From: Constrictibacter sp. MBR-5
Lineage (GTDB): Bacteria; Pseudomonadota; Alphaproteobacteria; JAJUGE01
Direction of reading: 5' to 3'
Length of the DNA: 64,000 bases
Assembly: GCF_040549485.1 (NCBI RefSeq)
Contig: NZ_JBEPTK010000001.1
Coordinates: 372,001 to 436,000, forward strand
The translations under genes were made by a program, and so were the position numbers. The notes beneath the pieces were generated by a model, which was not told the origin of the DNA, ran no database searches, and saw nothing but the letters and a program-made list of their open reading frames with translations. Position 1 is the first letter of the stretch, and every line of letters begins with the position of its first letter. Positions 34,993 through 44,416 of the stretch are shown one piece after another.

Positions 34993-35781
34993 CGATTCCG
35001 CCGGCCGAGCAGCTGCCGCGCGTCCTCTCCCGGATATCCCCGGCCGGATCGGCCGGCGCCCGATGACTTCTGGTGGTGGTTCCTCCCTACGCTCCCGCGG
35101 CCGCCTCGCCGAAGACCGCCGCGCGCCGCGTTGTCGATCAGGAACATAGTCCCCACATGCGGATCCCCGCGGTGCGGCGATCGCTGTCGCACATCGTGAA
35201 GACGTCGAAGGGGCTCGCCGCCGGGGCCGTCGCCCTGCGTCCGCGGCGCTGCGCTCCACCATGAAAGGGAAGGAAAGGGAATGAACAGGGATCGGCACGC
35301 CACCAGGCGGGGGCCGACGGCAGCCTTGGAACCGGTACCGCCTGACGCATCAGGGAAATCACGGTCGCGGACAGCGTCCGCAGCAGGTTTTAACAACTAA
35401 ATCAATGTGTTAATCGACTTTTACAAACGATCGATCGGCTGCCGTGGGCTCGAACGGGCGCCACTTGGCTCGAATTGGCCTGAATTGGCCCCGCACTGGC
35501 CCCTCGGGCCCCGGCAACTTTCAGTCCTGCCCGTAGGGCCCGGCTGCTCCGCATATCGATCAGCCCGAAGCCGACGCGACGCAGCCCGGCAGGGTCCGGA
35601 CGCGGCGGCGGCACGCGGCGATCGAGCCGATCCGACCCGGCATTTACCACCACATCCCTTCCTCCTGCCCGGCAGTCTTTGCCGGATCACCCCGTCATTC
35701 TTTCCGGGCGCCCTGGGGCAGCGCGCACCACAGAAGACAACTTTCTCTTTCAAATCAGTCTCTTATCGTCTGGCACAGCCG
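34993..35781. other. Long non-coding gap between fliS and flagellin 2
   Basis: About 790 bases without a convincing gene; frames here lack ribosome binding sites and family features. Contents: an inverted copy of the TTCCCTTTC-type pyrimidine repeat (35261-35286), an AT-rich stretch at 35388-35430 with TTAA-N7-TTAC (35410-35424; one mismatch to the CtrA consensus TTAA-N7-TTAA), and clustered GAATTGGCC/ACTGGCCC repeats at 35463-35505. This could be a long regulatory leader or a remnant of a lost gene. Confidence 0.5.
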
Positions 35782-35798
35782 CTGGCCCACCCCTTGCT
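35782..35798 (+). promoter_or_regulatory. Sigma-54 (-24/-12) promoter of flagellin gene 2
   Basis: CTGGCCC-ACCCC-TTGCT fits the consensus with GG and GC 12 bases apart; the -12 element is perfect. It lies 105 bases before the flagellin 2 start, close to the 90 bases seen at flagellin 1. Confidence 0.65.
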
Positions 35799-35902
35799 CT
35801 CTCAGATGCGATCGTTCCAGGTCCGCAGCACGGCGATGCCGGGCAGCATCCGGAAGGCGGCTCGGCAATCCCGCCGGGAAGCGTTTGCAGGAGTAGAAGT
35901 CA

Positions 35903-37051
35903 ATGGCACTCAACATGGTCAGCAACTACGCTGCCAACGTTGCACATCGCAACCTGGCGGCGACCGACATGCAGGCGACGGCGTCGCTCGCCAAGCTGTC
36001 GTCCGGCACCCGCGTCGTGTCGGCGAAGGACGACGCGGCGTCGATGGCGATCGGCTCGCGCCTGAACGCCGAGATCCAGGCGCTCCGCCAGGCCACCGTC
36101 AACGCCGGACAGGCTGCATCGATGATGCAGATCGCCGACGGCGCCATGGCGCGCACGTCGGACATCCTGACCCGCATGAAGACCCTGTCCGTGCAGGCCG
36201 GCTCGGATCAGCTGGGCGACGTCGAGCGCGGGATGCTGCAGACCGAATACTCCGCCCTGCTGTCCGAGATCGACCGCATCGCCTCGGCCACCACCTTCAA
36301 CGGCAAGACGCTTGTCGCCGGGTCGGCCGCGACCGAGTTGGCCACGCTGGGTGTGGATCTGACCGCCGCCGACGGCTTCGCACAGTTCCAGTTCGACCCG
36401 AGCGTCGGCGCAGCGAGCTTCACCGTGGCCTACACCACGGCCGACAACGTGATGACCATCACGAACACCACCACCGGCGAGAGCCAGGGCGTCACGCTGC
36501 CCACCGCCGGCGCCATCGCGATCAACGAAACCGAGACCATCGATTTCAGCCAGCTCGGCGTGAAGCTCACGCTGAACTCCGCCTTCGACAAGACCGCGAA
36601 CTCCGGTGCCGGCAACGTCGTCACCACGGCCGTCAACGCGAACGCCAACACCAGCTTCGACTTCAAGATCGGTACCGGCACCACGGCCAACATCGACACG
36701 CTGACGATCACCATCGGCGCCGCCACCGCGAACGCCCTGGCACTCGACACCACCAGCATCGGCACGTCGGCCAACGCCAACATCGCGCTCGACGCGATCA
36801 ACCTGGCCATCGACTCGCTGAACACGTCCCGTGCCGGCATCGGCGCCTCGCAGAACCGTCTGGAGTTCGCCTCGTCGAACCTCGCCTCGACCATCGAGAA
36901 CCAGGAGTCGGCGCGTTCGAACCTCCTCGACCTCGACGTGGCGTCGGAGATGACCTCGTTCACCAGCAAGCAGATCCTGATGCAGGCCGGCGTGTCGATG
37001 TTGGCACAGGCGAACCAGATGCCGCAGAACCTGCTGAAGCTCCTGGGCTGA
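35903..37051 (+). CDS. fliC: Flagellin 2
   Basis: A 382-residue paralogue of flagellin 1 with the same terminal domains (ALNMVSNYAANVAHRNL; MPQNLLKLLG). The central region is diverged but retains TIDFSQLGV and SFDFKIGTGTTAN, which align with flagellin 1, so the pair arose by duplication. ATG at 35903 with GCAGGAG upstream. A large frame starting at 35407 that overlaps it in another register is a shadow. Confidence 0.95.
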   Translation: MALNMVSNYAANVAHRNLAATDMQATASLAKLSSGTRVVSAKDDAASMAIGSRLNAEIQALRQATVNAGQAASMMQIADGAMARTSDILTRMKTLSVQAGSDQLGDVERGMLQTEYSALLSEIDRIASATTFNGKTLVAGSAATELATLGVDLTAADGFAQFQFDPSVGAASFTVAYTTADNVMTITNTTTGESQGVTLPTAGAIAINETETIDFSQLGVKLTLNSAFDKTANSGAGNVVTTAVNANANTSFDFKIGTGTTANIDTLTITIGAATANALALDTTSIGTSANANIALDAINLAIDSLNTSRAGIGASQNRLEFASSNLASTIENQESARSNLLDLDVASEMTSFTSKQILMQAGVSMLAQANQMPQNLLKLLG

Positions 37052-37091
37052 TGCCGGCACCGCAGCAGACGTCGCAAAGGAGGGCCATTAA

Positions 37092-37478
37092 ATGAACGAG
37101 TTCGACTTCGACCCGGGCCGCGTGATGTCCGCGGCCCGCCCGTCGCAGATGGTGGTCATGCTGTACGAGGAGACACTCGTGTCGCTGGACCGGGCGGTGG
37201 ATGCCGTGGAGCGGGGCGACCTGGCGGCGCGGAACAGGCATGCGCGGCGCGCGGCCGACATCATCGACCTGTTGTACGGCTGTCTCGACATGCAGCGCGG
37301 CGGGGCTCTGGCCGCCAACCTCGCCAGCCTCTACCGCACCGTGCTCGGCCGCCTGGTCCTGTTCAACGCGGGACGCGACGGAACCGCGGGACGAGAAGCG
37401 ATCGGTCTGCTCGCTCCGTTGCTCGATGCTTGGAAGACCGTGGACCGGGGTGCGGATCGAGCCGCCGCGGCGGCCTGA
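37092..37478 (+). CDS. FliS-family chaperone 2
   Basis: A 128-residue FliS-like protein: PSQMVVMLYEETLVSLDRAV corresponds to FliS helix 1, LLYGCLDMQRGGALAANLASL to the middle helices. It lacks the N-terminal Tyr-x-x-x motif of FliS 1 (AYQTQQ), which closes the flagellin groove, so its binding may differ. It lies 40 bases after flagellin 2 with an AAAGGAGG site, so the duplication apparently covered a flagellin-fliS unit, or the pair is partner-specific. Confidence 0.8.
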   Translation: MNEFDFDPGRVMSAARPSQMVVMLYEETLVSLDRAVDAVERGDLAARNRHARRAADIIDLLYGCLDMQRGGALAANLASLYRTVLGRLVLFNAGRDGTAGREAIGLLAPLLDAWKTVDRGADRAAAAA

Positions 37479-37528
37479 TCCAATCCCCCCGCCCCGCCAT
37501 CCGGCGAGACACGGGGTGCTGATGCAGC

Positions 37529-37555
37529 GGAGGGAGCGGCCCAACCGCCCCTCCC
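37529..37555 (+). terminator. Hairpin after the second FliS gene
   Basis: GGAGGGAGCGG (37529-37539) against CCGCCCCTCCC (37545-37555) with loop CCCAA and one mismatch. No T-tract. May separate the flagellin 2 unit from the hook operon. Confidence 0.4.
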
Positions 37556-37610
37556 GCAGCCCGCACCGACCAACCACCCCTTGGACCAAGTTTGGGCAGG
37601 TAGCCGAAAC

Positions 37611-38738
37611 ATGCTTGCGCCGATCGCAGTACAGCCCCCATCCGCGACCGAGGCACCACGCTCCCAGACGAGCGACGCCAAGGCGAACAAGGGCAAGTTT
37701 TCCGACATTCTGGAAGGCGTCCAGTCCCGAGACCGGACACGCTCCCGCGATGTCGCGGAGGCCGAGGAAACCGGTCCGCGCGAAGCCCAGATCGACCAAC
37801 CGTCGGCTGTCGCCGCGATGTTCATGCAGGCACCGCCGGAAGACACTCTGAAGCTGCAGCCGGAGGCATCCGCCGAAGCCGAACAGGCGCTGGTCGCGAC
37901 AGCCGAGGCTGTTGCAGGTGAGATTGACGCCGCGCAGCAGGGCTTGACGACCGATGCCGCCGCTACGGGCGCCGACATCGGCAACGAGTTCTCGGACCTG
38001 ATCGACACGCCGCAGGCACAGACGGAGGACAGTGCGGCTGTCGACGCCGATGCCGCGCAGGAGGTCGAGAGCAAGCTCCGCCTGGGCCGAGACGGTCAGG
38101 GCGCCGGGAGCGAGGCGGACAAGATTGCCGCCGGCAGCACCGACACGGCGGACGCACAGGCGACGGACGATCTGCTCGCCGACCCCCGCGCCGCGGCGCC
38201 GCAGCAGCCCAGCCAGGCGCAGGATGGGACGCGTCCGGGAGCCCATCCGCTCGACATGCACCACATGCAGGCCGACGCCAAGCCGGTGAGCGCGCAACTT
38301 CCTGCAGCGCAGCCGCAACCGGCCACTCAGGCGGTGCAGGTCCCGCTCGACGGCGTCGCCGTCCAGATCGCCAAGGCCGCGACCGATGGCATCGATCGTT
38401 TCCGGATCGAGTTGCATCCTGCATCGCTCGGCGGCATCGACATCTCTCTCGAGATCAGCCGCGACGGCCGCGTCGATGCAGTCGTCCGGGCCGACCGCCC
38501 GGAAACGCTGGAGCTGCTGCAGCGCGATGCGCGCCAGCTCGCGCGTGCGCTTCAGGATGCCGGCCTCCAGGCCGACAGCGGCAGCTTCGCGTTTCAGCGC
38601 CGCGACGAGGACGGTCGGCAGCCATCGCTCTTCGCTCGGTCCAACGGCCCTGCGAGCACCGGCTCGGAAGAGCGTGGCTTAGCGATCGATACGATCTACC
38701 GGACGATCCGCCCCAGCGGCGTCGACCTCCGCGTCTAG
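37611..38738 (+). CDS. fliK: Flagellar hook-length control protein FliK
   Basis: A 375-residue protein: a long polar, Ala/Gln/Asp-rich, disordered ruler part (1-245) and a C-terminal FliK domain (about 250-345: VQIAKAATDGIDRFRIELHP, then SLGGIDISLEISRDGRVDAV, typical of 'L.P..LG.v.v.l...'). FliK measures the hook and switches export specificity. ATG at 37611; a TTG at 37581 is possible but has no site. Directly upstream of flgD and flgE, as expected. Confidence 0.87.
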   Translation: MLAPIAVQPPSATEAPRSQTSDAKANKGKFSDILEGVQSRDRTRSRDVAEAEETGPREAQIDQPSAVAAMFMQAPPEDTLKLQPEASAEAEQALVATAEAVAGEIDAAQQGLTTDAAATGADIGNEFSDLIDTPQAQTEDSAAVDADAAQEVESKLRLGRDGQGAGSEADKIAAGSTDTADAQATDDLLADPRAAAPQQPSQAQDGTRPGAHPLDMHHMQADAKPVSAQLPAAQPQPATQAVQVPLDGVAVQIAKAATDGIDRFRIELHPASLGGIDISLEISRDGRVDAVVRADRPETLELLQRDARQLARALQDAGLQADSGSFAFQRRDEDGRQPSLFARSNGPASTGSEERGLAIDTIYRTIRPSGVDLRV

Positions 38739-38751
38739 AAGGACCGCAACG

Positions 38752-39438
38752 ATGACGAGCGTCGACTCCTTGACCAACACTCCCGTGGCCTCGGCCACGA
38801 CCCAGGCTACCACGACGAAGGACGGCTCTATTGCCGGCGACTTCGACCGGTTCCTGCTGCTGCTTACGACGCAGCTGCAGAACCAGGACCCGCTCTCGCC
38901 GATGGACGCGACCCAGTTCACGACGCAGCTGGTCCAGTTCAGCCAAGTCGAGCAGTCGGTGAACATGAACAAGTACCTGTCCGACTTGGTCGACCTCCAG
39001 ATCAGCGACCAGATGCAGTCGGCCTTCGGCTATGTGGGCCAGACGGTCGACGTGCTGAGCGACGAGGTACCGCTGCAGGATGGACAGGCCGAACTTTTCT
39101 ATGCGGTCTCGGGCAAGCCCACCGCCGTCGCACTGCAGATCCTCGACGCCAATGGAAAGACGGTGCGGACGATCGCCGGGACGACCGATACCGGAATCCA
39201 GCGCATCGAGTGGGACGGCCGCGACTCCAGCGGCAACACCCTCAAGGACGGGACCTACACGCTGAAGCTCATCGCCGAGGATGCCGACGGTGTCGCCCTG
39301 TCGGCGCAGACTGGGTACACCGGCGGGGTAAGCGAGGTGACCAACGTCAACAGCCAGATGCAGCTCAACGTGAATGGGCTGCAGATCCCCATGACGGAAA
39401 TCGTCGCGGTGCGTAAGACCGCCGCCGAAGACGTCTGA
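38752..39438 (+). CDS. flgD: Flagellar hook capping protein FlgD
   Basis: A 228-residue FlgD. FDRFLLLLTTQLQNQDPLSPMD near residue 30-52 and FTTQLVQFSQVEQSVNMNK are the conserved N-terminal scaffold, followed by a Tudor/FnIII-like C-terminal part (GIQRIEWDGRDSSGNTLKDGTY). It caps the growing hook and is then replaced. GAAGGA site before the ATG; 13 bases after fliK. Confidence 0.93.
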   Translation: MTSVDSLTNTPVASATTQATTTKDGSIAGDFDRFLLLLTTQLQNQDPLSPMDATQFTTQLVQFSQVEQSVNMNKYLSDLVDLQISDQMQSAFGYVGQTVDVLSDEVPLQDGQAELFYAVSGKPTAVALQILDANGKTVRTIAGTTDTGIQRIEWDGRDSSGNTLKDGTYTLKLIAEDADGVALSAQTGYTGGVSEVTNVNSQMQLNVNGLQIPMTEIVAVRKTAAEDV

Positions 39439-39497
39439 GAGACATCGTCCACGCAGGCCCTCGCGTTTCCGCGACCAGGTAGGATGGAGCCAAAGGC

Positions 39498-41120
39498 ATG
39501 AGCCTCTACAGCGCTATGTATTCCGGTGTTTCCGGTCTTTCCGCCCAGAGCACGTCGCTCGGGATCATTTCGCAGAACATCGCGAACGTGAATACCGTTG
39601 GCTACAAGGGCAGCCGCGCCGAGTTCTCCTCGCTCGTCACCGGCCACTGGAACGGCGGGCTCGACGCATCGGCGGGCGGAGTCAAGGCAACCGCCGGCAG
39701 CCTGATCCGCCAGCAAGGCCTTCTGCAGGCCACCGGATCGGGGACCGACCTCGGAATCTCCGGAGAGGGCTTCTTCATCGTCAATTCCGCCGTGAGCGAC
39801 GGCGAGGCGGTCGGCGAGAATCTGTTCACGCGTGCGGGCGCCTTCACGCTCGACGCCAATCGAAATCTGAAGAACACCTCCGGCTATTTCCTCACCGGCT
39901 GGCGGACCGATGCTGCGGGCAACTATGTCGGCACCAACGGCAATACCATAACGCCGAACCAGACCAGCTACGCGAACCTGGAGCCGATCAATCTCAGCGG
40001 ATTGGAGTTCGCCGCCCAGGGGACGACGAACGTCAGCCTCGCCGCGAACATGCCCGCGAACGCCAAGGTCGGCGACACCTATGAGACGCCGGTCGAGTTG
40101 TTCGACGCGGTGGGCACCTCGCATCAGTCGACTCTGACATGGCTGAAGGTCGATACGATCGCCTCGACCGGACAGCTCAGTGCCGCACAGTCACCGACCA
40201 GCGTCGTCCGCAGCGTCACCGATGCCGACGGCAACGTTCACGACCTGAACCTCACCTACACGCGGAACGCGACCAACGACTGGAGCCTGACTGCGAGCAC
40301 TGCGGACGGCACCGTGCAGGGAGGCCCGATCGCACTCGCGTTCGACGCCGAAGGCAACCTGACCACACCGGCCGATGCCGAGATCTCGGTCGACTGGACG
40401 GGCGATACGACCGACAGCGTGCTGCGCCTCGATCTCTCCGGCCTGACCCAGGTGGCGACTGGTGCTGCCACGGTCGCGGCAGAACTCAACCCTGCCGGGG
40501 CGTCGTGGAAGCTCTCGGTCGCGACCGATGATGCTGCGGATACGCTCACCGGCGGCGCCAGCACCTATGTCACTTTCAACAAGGACGGCACGCTCGCAGG
40601 CCCCAGCACGCATACGTTCGGGATCGATTGGGCTGACTCCACCACCATGGCCGCCGACAGCAGCATCACGCTCAATTTCGCCTCTCCGAACGGAAGCGGC
40701 GGCATGGGCAGTTTCGGTGAATCCTACAGTGTGGGCTCGGTGAACCAGGACGGGATTGCCTTCGGTGCCTTCTCCGGCGTCAGCGTCGGCAATGACGGGC
40801 TGGTCGTCGCCCTCTTCGACAACGGCCAGTCGCGCCCCGTCTACCGGATCCCGCTCGCCCGCTTCGCGAGCCCTGAGAACCTCGCCATCCGCGACGGCAA
40901 TGCCTACCAGATGACGAACGCCTCCGGCGGCATGTTCCTCAGCGCCTCCGGCGAAAACGGAGCCGGAGCCGTCACGGGGGGGACTCTCGAATCGTCCACC
41001 GTCGATCTGGCTGGGGAATTCACCAGCATGATCACGACACAGCGGGCCTACTCCGCCAACGCCACCATCATCCGCACGGCGGATGAAATGCTGCAGGAAC
41101 TGTCTCAGTTGAAGCGATGA
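39498..41120 (+). CDS. flgE: Flagellar hook protein FlgE
   Basis: A 540-residue hook protein. SLYSAMYSGVSGLSAQSTSL and IISQNIANVNTVGYKGSRAEF form the N-terminal rod motif; ISGEGFFIV is the next domain; ENGAGAVTGGTLESSTVDLA and EFTSMITTQRAYSANATIIR the C-terminal rod domain. The length exceeds enteric FlgE (about 400) due to larger surface domains, common in alphaproteobacteria. Confidence 0.93.
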   Translation: MSLYSAMYSGVSGLSAQSTSLGIISQNIANVNTVGYKGSRAEFSSLVTGHWNGGLDASAGGVKATAGSLIRQQGLLQATGSGTDLGISGEGFFIVNSAVSDGEAVGENLFTRAGAFTLDANRNLKNTSGYFLTGWRTDAAGNYVGTNGNTITPNQTSYANLEPINLSGLEFAAQGTTNVSLAANMPANAKVGDTYETPVELFDAVGTSHQSTLTWLKVDTIASTGQLSAAQSPTSVVRSVTDADGNVHDLNLTYTRNATNDWSLTASTADGTVQGGPIALAFDAEGNLTTPADAEISVDWTGDTTDSVLRLDLSGLTQVATGAATVAAELNPAGASWKLSVATDDAADTLTGGASTYVTFNKDGTLAGPSTHTFGIDWADSTTMAADSSITLNFASPNGSGGMGSFGESYSVGSVNQDGIAFGAFSGVSVGNDGLVVALFDNGQSRPVYRIPLARFASPENLAIRDGNAYQMTNASGGMFLSASGENGAGAVTGGTLESSTVDLAGEFTSMITTQRAYSANATIIRTADEMLQELSQLKR

Positions 41121-41140
41121 CACTCTAGGAAGTTTGGGGC

Positions 41141-41157
41141 GCGGCGCCCATCGCCGC
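41141..41157 (+). terminator. Hairpin after flgE
   Basis: GCGGCG and CGCCGC around CCCAT, followed after four bases by TTGCTTTTTAGG. It could end the fliK-flgD-flgE unit before sciP. Confidence 0.4.
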
Positions 41158-41270
41158 TGATTGCTTTTTAGGCAAATCGTCGCTGTTAACCCTGGGACTT
41201 AGGTAATCATTCACCCGTGTCGCCTACTCTCGCATGCAGCACGTAGCTCTTCACGAGGTCTGAGACAGGC

Positions 41271-41558
41271 ATGTCCGGAGAAACCGACAAGGCGGCGCGG
41301 GTGATCGGCCCGAGCGGAGACCCTCTTACGATCAGCAATCTGCCGCCGGCGGACACCAAGCGATGGGTGATCCGCCGCAAGGCGGAAGTCGTCGCCGCGG
41401 TTCGCGGCGGCCTGCTGAGTCTTGAAGAAGCCTGTGAGCGTTACAGGCTGTCCGTGGAGGAGTTCCTCGCATGGCAGCGCCTCATCGAAACGCACGGCTT
41501 GCAGGGATTGCGGACGACCCGCGTCCAGACGTACCGGCGCGAGGTCTGCAGCGCATGA
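41271..41558 (+). CDS. sciP: SciP-family CtrA inhibitor (DUF1153)
   Basis: A 95-residue protein whose core VIGPSGDPLTISNLPPADTK-RWVIRRKAEVVAAVRGGLL-SLEEACERYRLSVEEFLAWQ is the DUF1153 signature (helix-turn-helix). Caulobacter SciP binds CtrA and blocks its activation of target promoters, many flagellar. Located between flgE and fliF, which is the common alphaproteobacterial place. ATG at 41271; upstream sequence carries no strong GGAGG. Confidence 0.9.
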   Translation: MSGETDKAARVIGPSGDPLTISNLPPADTKRWVIRRKAEVVAAVRGGLLSLEEACERYRLSVEEFLAWQRLIETHGLQGLRTTRVQTYRREVCSA

Positions 41559-41592
41559 GGTGACGCTCCCGGTGGGCAGTTTTTGCCGGGCA

Positions 41593-41608
41593 TTAACGCC
41601 TTCTTCAC
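41593..41608 (+). promoter_or_regulatory. Candidate CtrA box upstream of fliF
   Basis: TTAAC-GCCTTC-TTCAC matches the CtrA consensus TTAAC-N6-TTAAC at nine of ten positions. It lies 78 bases before the fliF start and directly after sciP. Confidence 0.5.
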
Positions 41609-41685
41609 GCTGCCGGCCCTAGCTTCCACGTGCCGGACGAGACCTTTCCGGCGCGTGTTCCTCGGACAGCGGGGCGGCAGGGCCG

Positions 41686-43362
41686 GTGGCAGCGTTCCTT
41701 CAAACGATGGCGAGGCTTGGACCGACACGGCTGGCCGCACTCGGTGCGGTCGGCATCGGCCTCCTCGCCTTCTTCGTATTCATGACGGGCCGCCTCTCGC
41801 AGGAGGAAATGGCCATCCTCTACAGCGACCTGGATTCCGCCGACAGCGGCAAGGTCGTCTCAAAGCTCGAGGGGATGAACGTGCCCTACGAGCTCAGCCG
41901 TGACGGAACCCGGATCCTGGTCCCGGCGAGCCGCGCCGCACGTCTTCGCATGGCAATGGCGGAGGAAAACCTGATCTCGGGCGGCAGCCTGGGCTACGAG
42001 ATATTCGACAAGGGCTCGGCCCTCGGCACGACGAGCTTCGCGCAGCGGATCAACCACCTCCGCGCGCTCGAAGGCGAAATCGCCCGGTCGATCCGCACGA
42101 TCAACAATATCCAGTCGGCACGCGTCCATCTCGTACTGCCGCGGCGGGAGATCTTCAGCCGCGACGCCGATACGCCCAGCGCGTCCATCATCCTGTCGCT
42201 CCGTGGTGCGACGCAGTTGCAGCGCCAGGAGGTGATGGCGATCCAGAACCTCGTTGCCTCGGCCGTGCCGAAGCTCAGCACCTCGCGCGTATCCATCATC
42301 GACGACCGTGGCAACCTGTTGGCACGCGGCGGCGAGGAGAATGTGGGCTCGCTGGCAGCGGTCACGGCACAGGAGATGCGGACCGCGTATGAGCGCCGTC
42401 TCGCGCGCACGGTCGAAGAGTTGCTGGAGCGCTCCCTCGGATTCGGCAAGGTTCGCGCCGAGATCGCGGTGGAGATGGATTTCGACCGCGTGACGACGAA
42501 CTCCGAGACGTTCGATCCCGAGCAGCAGGTCGTGCGCTCGACCCAGACGATCTCGGACAACAGCCAGTCGAGCGACGGCCAGAAGGACAGCGGCGTCAGC
42601 GTCGCGAACAATCTGCCCGATGCGCAGGCCGCCAAGTCGGACAGCGGCCCCACCCGGTCGGAGAAGAACGCCCGCCAGGAAGAGACCGTCAACTACGAGA
42701 TTTCGAAGACCATCAAGACTCACGTCCGTGAGTCGGGGTCGGTCCGCCGTGTCACGGCGGCGGTGCTCGTCGACGGCCGCAGCGTCACCGACGCAAGCGG
42801 CACCACAAGCTACGAGGCACGCTCGCCTGAAGAAATGGAGAAGCTCGCGGCCCTGGTCCGCAGCGCGATCGGCTTCGACGCCGACCGCGGCGACAAGGTC
42901 GAGATCGTAAACATGCAGTTCGCCCGTCCCGACGAAATCGGCACCGACGGCACCGACGGCCTGGGCCCGCTGGGCCTGGAAAAGTCCGACATCTTCCGCA
43001 TCGCGGAGATGGCGCTCCTGGGCATCGTGGGCATCCTTGTCCTGCTGCTGGTCGTACGCCCGCTGATGGCGCGGCTGCTCGATAGCGCTGCGGCACCAGC
43101 CGAAGCGATGGGCGAACAGCAGATGCTCATTGCCGGCCAGCCGCAGGCGATGGCGGCCCTGGCCGGCCCTTCTGCCACGGCGATCGTCGGCGAGGTCGAC
43201 GAGGACGGCGAACCGACGATGACCGAGGAAGGGATGATCGACGTGAAACAGGTCGAGGGTCGGGTCAAGGCCTCCTCCGTGAAGCGCGTCGGCGAAATCA
43301 TCGAGCGCCACCCCGACGAAGCAGTCGGGATACTTCGCCACTGGATGTACCAGGACGCCTGA
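41686..43362 (+). CDS. fliF: Flagellar MS-ring protein FliF
   Basis: A 558-residue ring protein. Helix 1 lies near 15-35 (ALGAVGIGLLAFFVFMTG). The periplasmic ring-building motifs (RINHLRALEGEIARSIRTI; VHLVLPRREIF) and a long variable region are followed by helix 2 near 440-460 (AEMALLGIVGILVLLLVV), and a cytoplasmic C-terminus that binds FliG (VGEIIERHPDEAVGILRHWM). The start is GTG at 41686. First gene of fliF-fliG-fliH-fliN. Confidence 0.94.
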   Translation: MAAFLQTMARLGPTRLAALGAVGIGLLAFFVFMTGRLSQEEMAILYSDLDSADSGKVVSKLEGMNVPYELSRDGTRILVPASRAARLRMAMAEENLISGGSLGYEIFDKGSALGTTSFAQRINHLRALEGEIARSIRTINNIQSARVHLVLPRREIFSRDADTPSASIILSLRGATQLQRQEVMAIQNLVASAVPKLSTSRVSIIDDRGNLLARGGEENVGSLAAVTAQEMRTAYERRLARTVEELLERSLGFGKVRAEIAVEMDFDRVTTNSETFDPEQQVVRSTQTISDNSQSSDGQKDSGVSVANNLPDAQAAKSDSGPTRSEKNARQEETVNYEISKTIKTHVRESGSVRRVTAAVLVDGRSVTDASGTTSYEARSPEEMEKLAALVRSAIGFDADRGDKVEIVNMQFARPDEIGTDGTDGLGPLGLEKSDIFRIAEMALLGIVGILVLLLVVRPLMARLLDSAAAPAEAMGEQQMLIAGQPQAMAALAGPSATAIVGEVDEDGEPTMTEEGMIDVKQVEGRVKASSVKRVGEIIERHPDEAVGILRHWMYQDA

Positions 43363-43374
43363 GCAGGATAAGCC

Positions 43375-44406
43375 ATGGCCCTCCCCCGCAAAGCGACGGC
43401 TCTCGACACGCGCGCCCTGTCCGGCCGCGAGAAGGCTGCGATCATGATGCTGGCAATCGGCGAGGAGAACGCCGGGAAACTGTTCCAGCGCATGGACGAC
43501 GAGGAGATCAAGGAACTCTCCCAGAACATGGCCAATCTGGGCACGATCCCCGCGTCGCTGGTCGAATCGATCTTCATCGAATTCAGCGAACGGCTGTCGT
43601 CCACCGGATCGCTCGTCGGCAGCTATGAGAGCACGGAGCGACTGCTCGGCAAGGTCCTGTCGAAGGACCGCGCCACGGCGATCATGGAAGAGATTCGCGG
43701 TCCGGCCGGCCGGACGATGTGGGACAAGCTCAGCAATGTGAACGAAAACGTCCTCGCGAACTATCTGCGCAACGAATATCCCCAGACCGTCGCCGTCGTC
43801 CTCTCCAAGATCCGTTCAGAGCATGCCGCGCGGGTCCTGGCACTCCTCCCGGAAACCGAGGCGGTCGACGTGATCATGCGCATGTTGCGGATGGAATCGG
43901 TGCAGAAGGACGTGCTCGAAGACATCGAGCGCACGCTGCGCGCGGAATTCATGAACAACCTGGCGCGGACGAGCCGGCGTGACTCGCACGAGACCATGGC
44001 TGAGATATTCAACAACCTCGACCGCAGCAGCGAGAGCCGGCTGATGGGCGTTCTCGAGGAGCGCAATCGCGACGCCGCGGAGAAAATCCGCGCGCTGATG
44101 TTCACCTTCGAGGATCTCGGCAAGCTCGATGCGGGCAGCGTCCAGACGCTGCTGCGCTCGGTGGAGAAGGACAAGCTGGCGATTGGCCTGAAGGGTGCGT
44201 CTGAAACCCTCCGTAAGCTCATCTTCGACAATATGGCCGAGCGGGCCGCGAAGATTCTCAGGGAGGACATGGAAGCGCTCGGGCCGATCCGGCTGCGAGA
44301 CGTCGACGAGGCGCAGCTCTACATCGTCAACCTCGCTAAGGAGATGGCCACGAAGGGCGAATTGGTCATCGCCGACAGCAAGGGCGACGACGAGCTCGTC
44401 TACTAG
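43375..44406 (+). CDS. fliG: Flagellar motor switch protein FliG
   Basis: A 343-residue protein with the three FliG domains: N-terminal ([21 protein letters not shown]) binding FliF, middle ([22 protein letters not shown]) with the EHPQT-like motif, and the C-terminal torque helix ([40 protein letters not shown]) that meets MotA. ATG at 43375, 12 bases after fliF. Confidence 0.95.
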   Translation: MALPRKATALDTRALSGREKAAIMMLAIGEENAGKLFQRMDDEEIKELSQNMANLGTIPASLVESIFIEFSERLSSTGSLVGSYESTERLLGKVLSKDRATAIMEEIRGPAGRTMWDKLSNVNENVLANYLRNEYPQTVAVVLSKIRSEHAARVLALLPETEAVDVIMRMLRMESVQKDVLEDIERTLRAEFMNNLARTSRRDSHETMAEIFNNLDRSSESRLMGVLEERNRDAAEKIRALMFTFEDLGKLDAGSVQTLLRSVEKDKLAIGLKGASETLRKLIFDNMAERAAKILREDMEALGPIRLRDVDEAQLYIVNLAKEMATKGELVIADSKGDDELVY

Positions 44407-44416
44407 GAGCGCGCAG

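Noticed and set aside
35407-37095. 562-codon frame overlapping flagellin 2 in another register
   Set aside because: Its translation over the flagellin is Arg/His-rich low complexity, and flagellin motifs are unmistakable in the other frame.
41581-41600. Sigma-54 promoter before fliF
   Set aside because: The GG and GC pairs are 10-11 bases apart rather than 12; the CtrA-like box is the better explanation.
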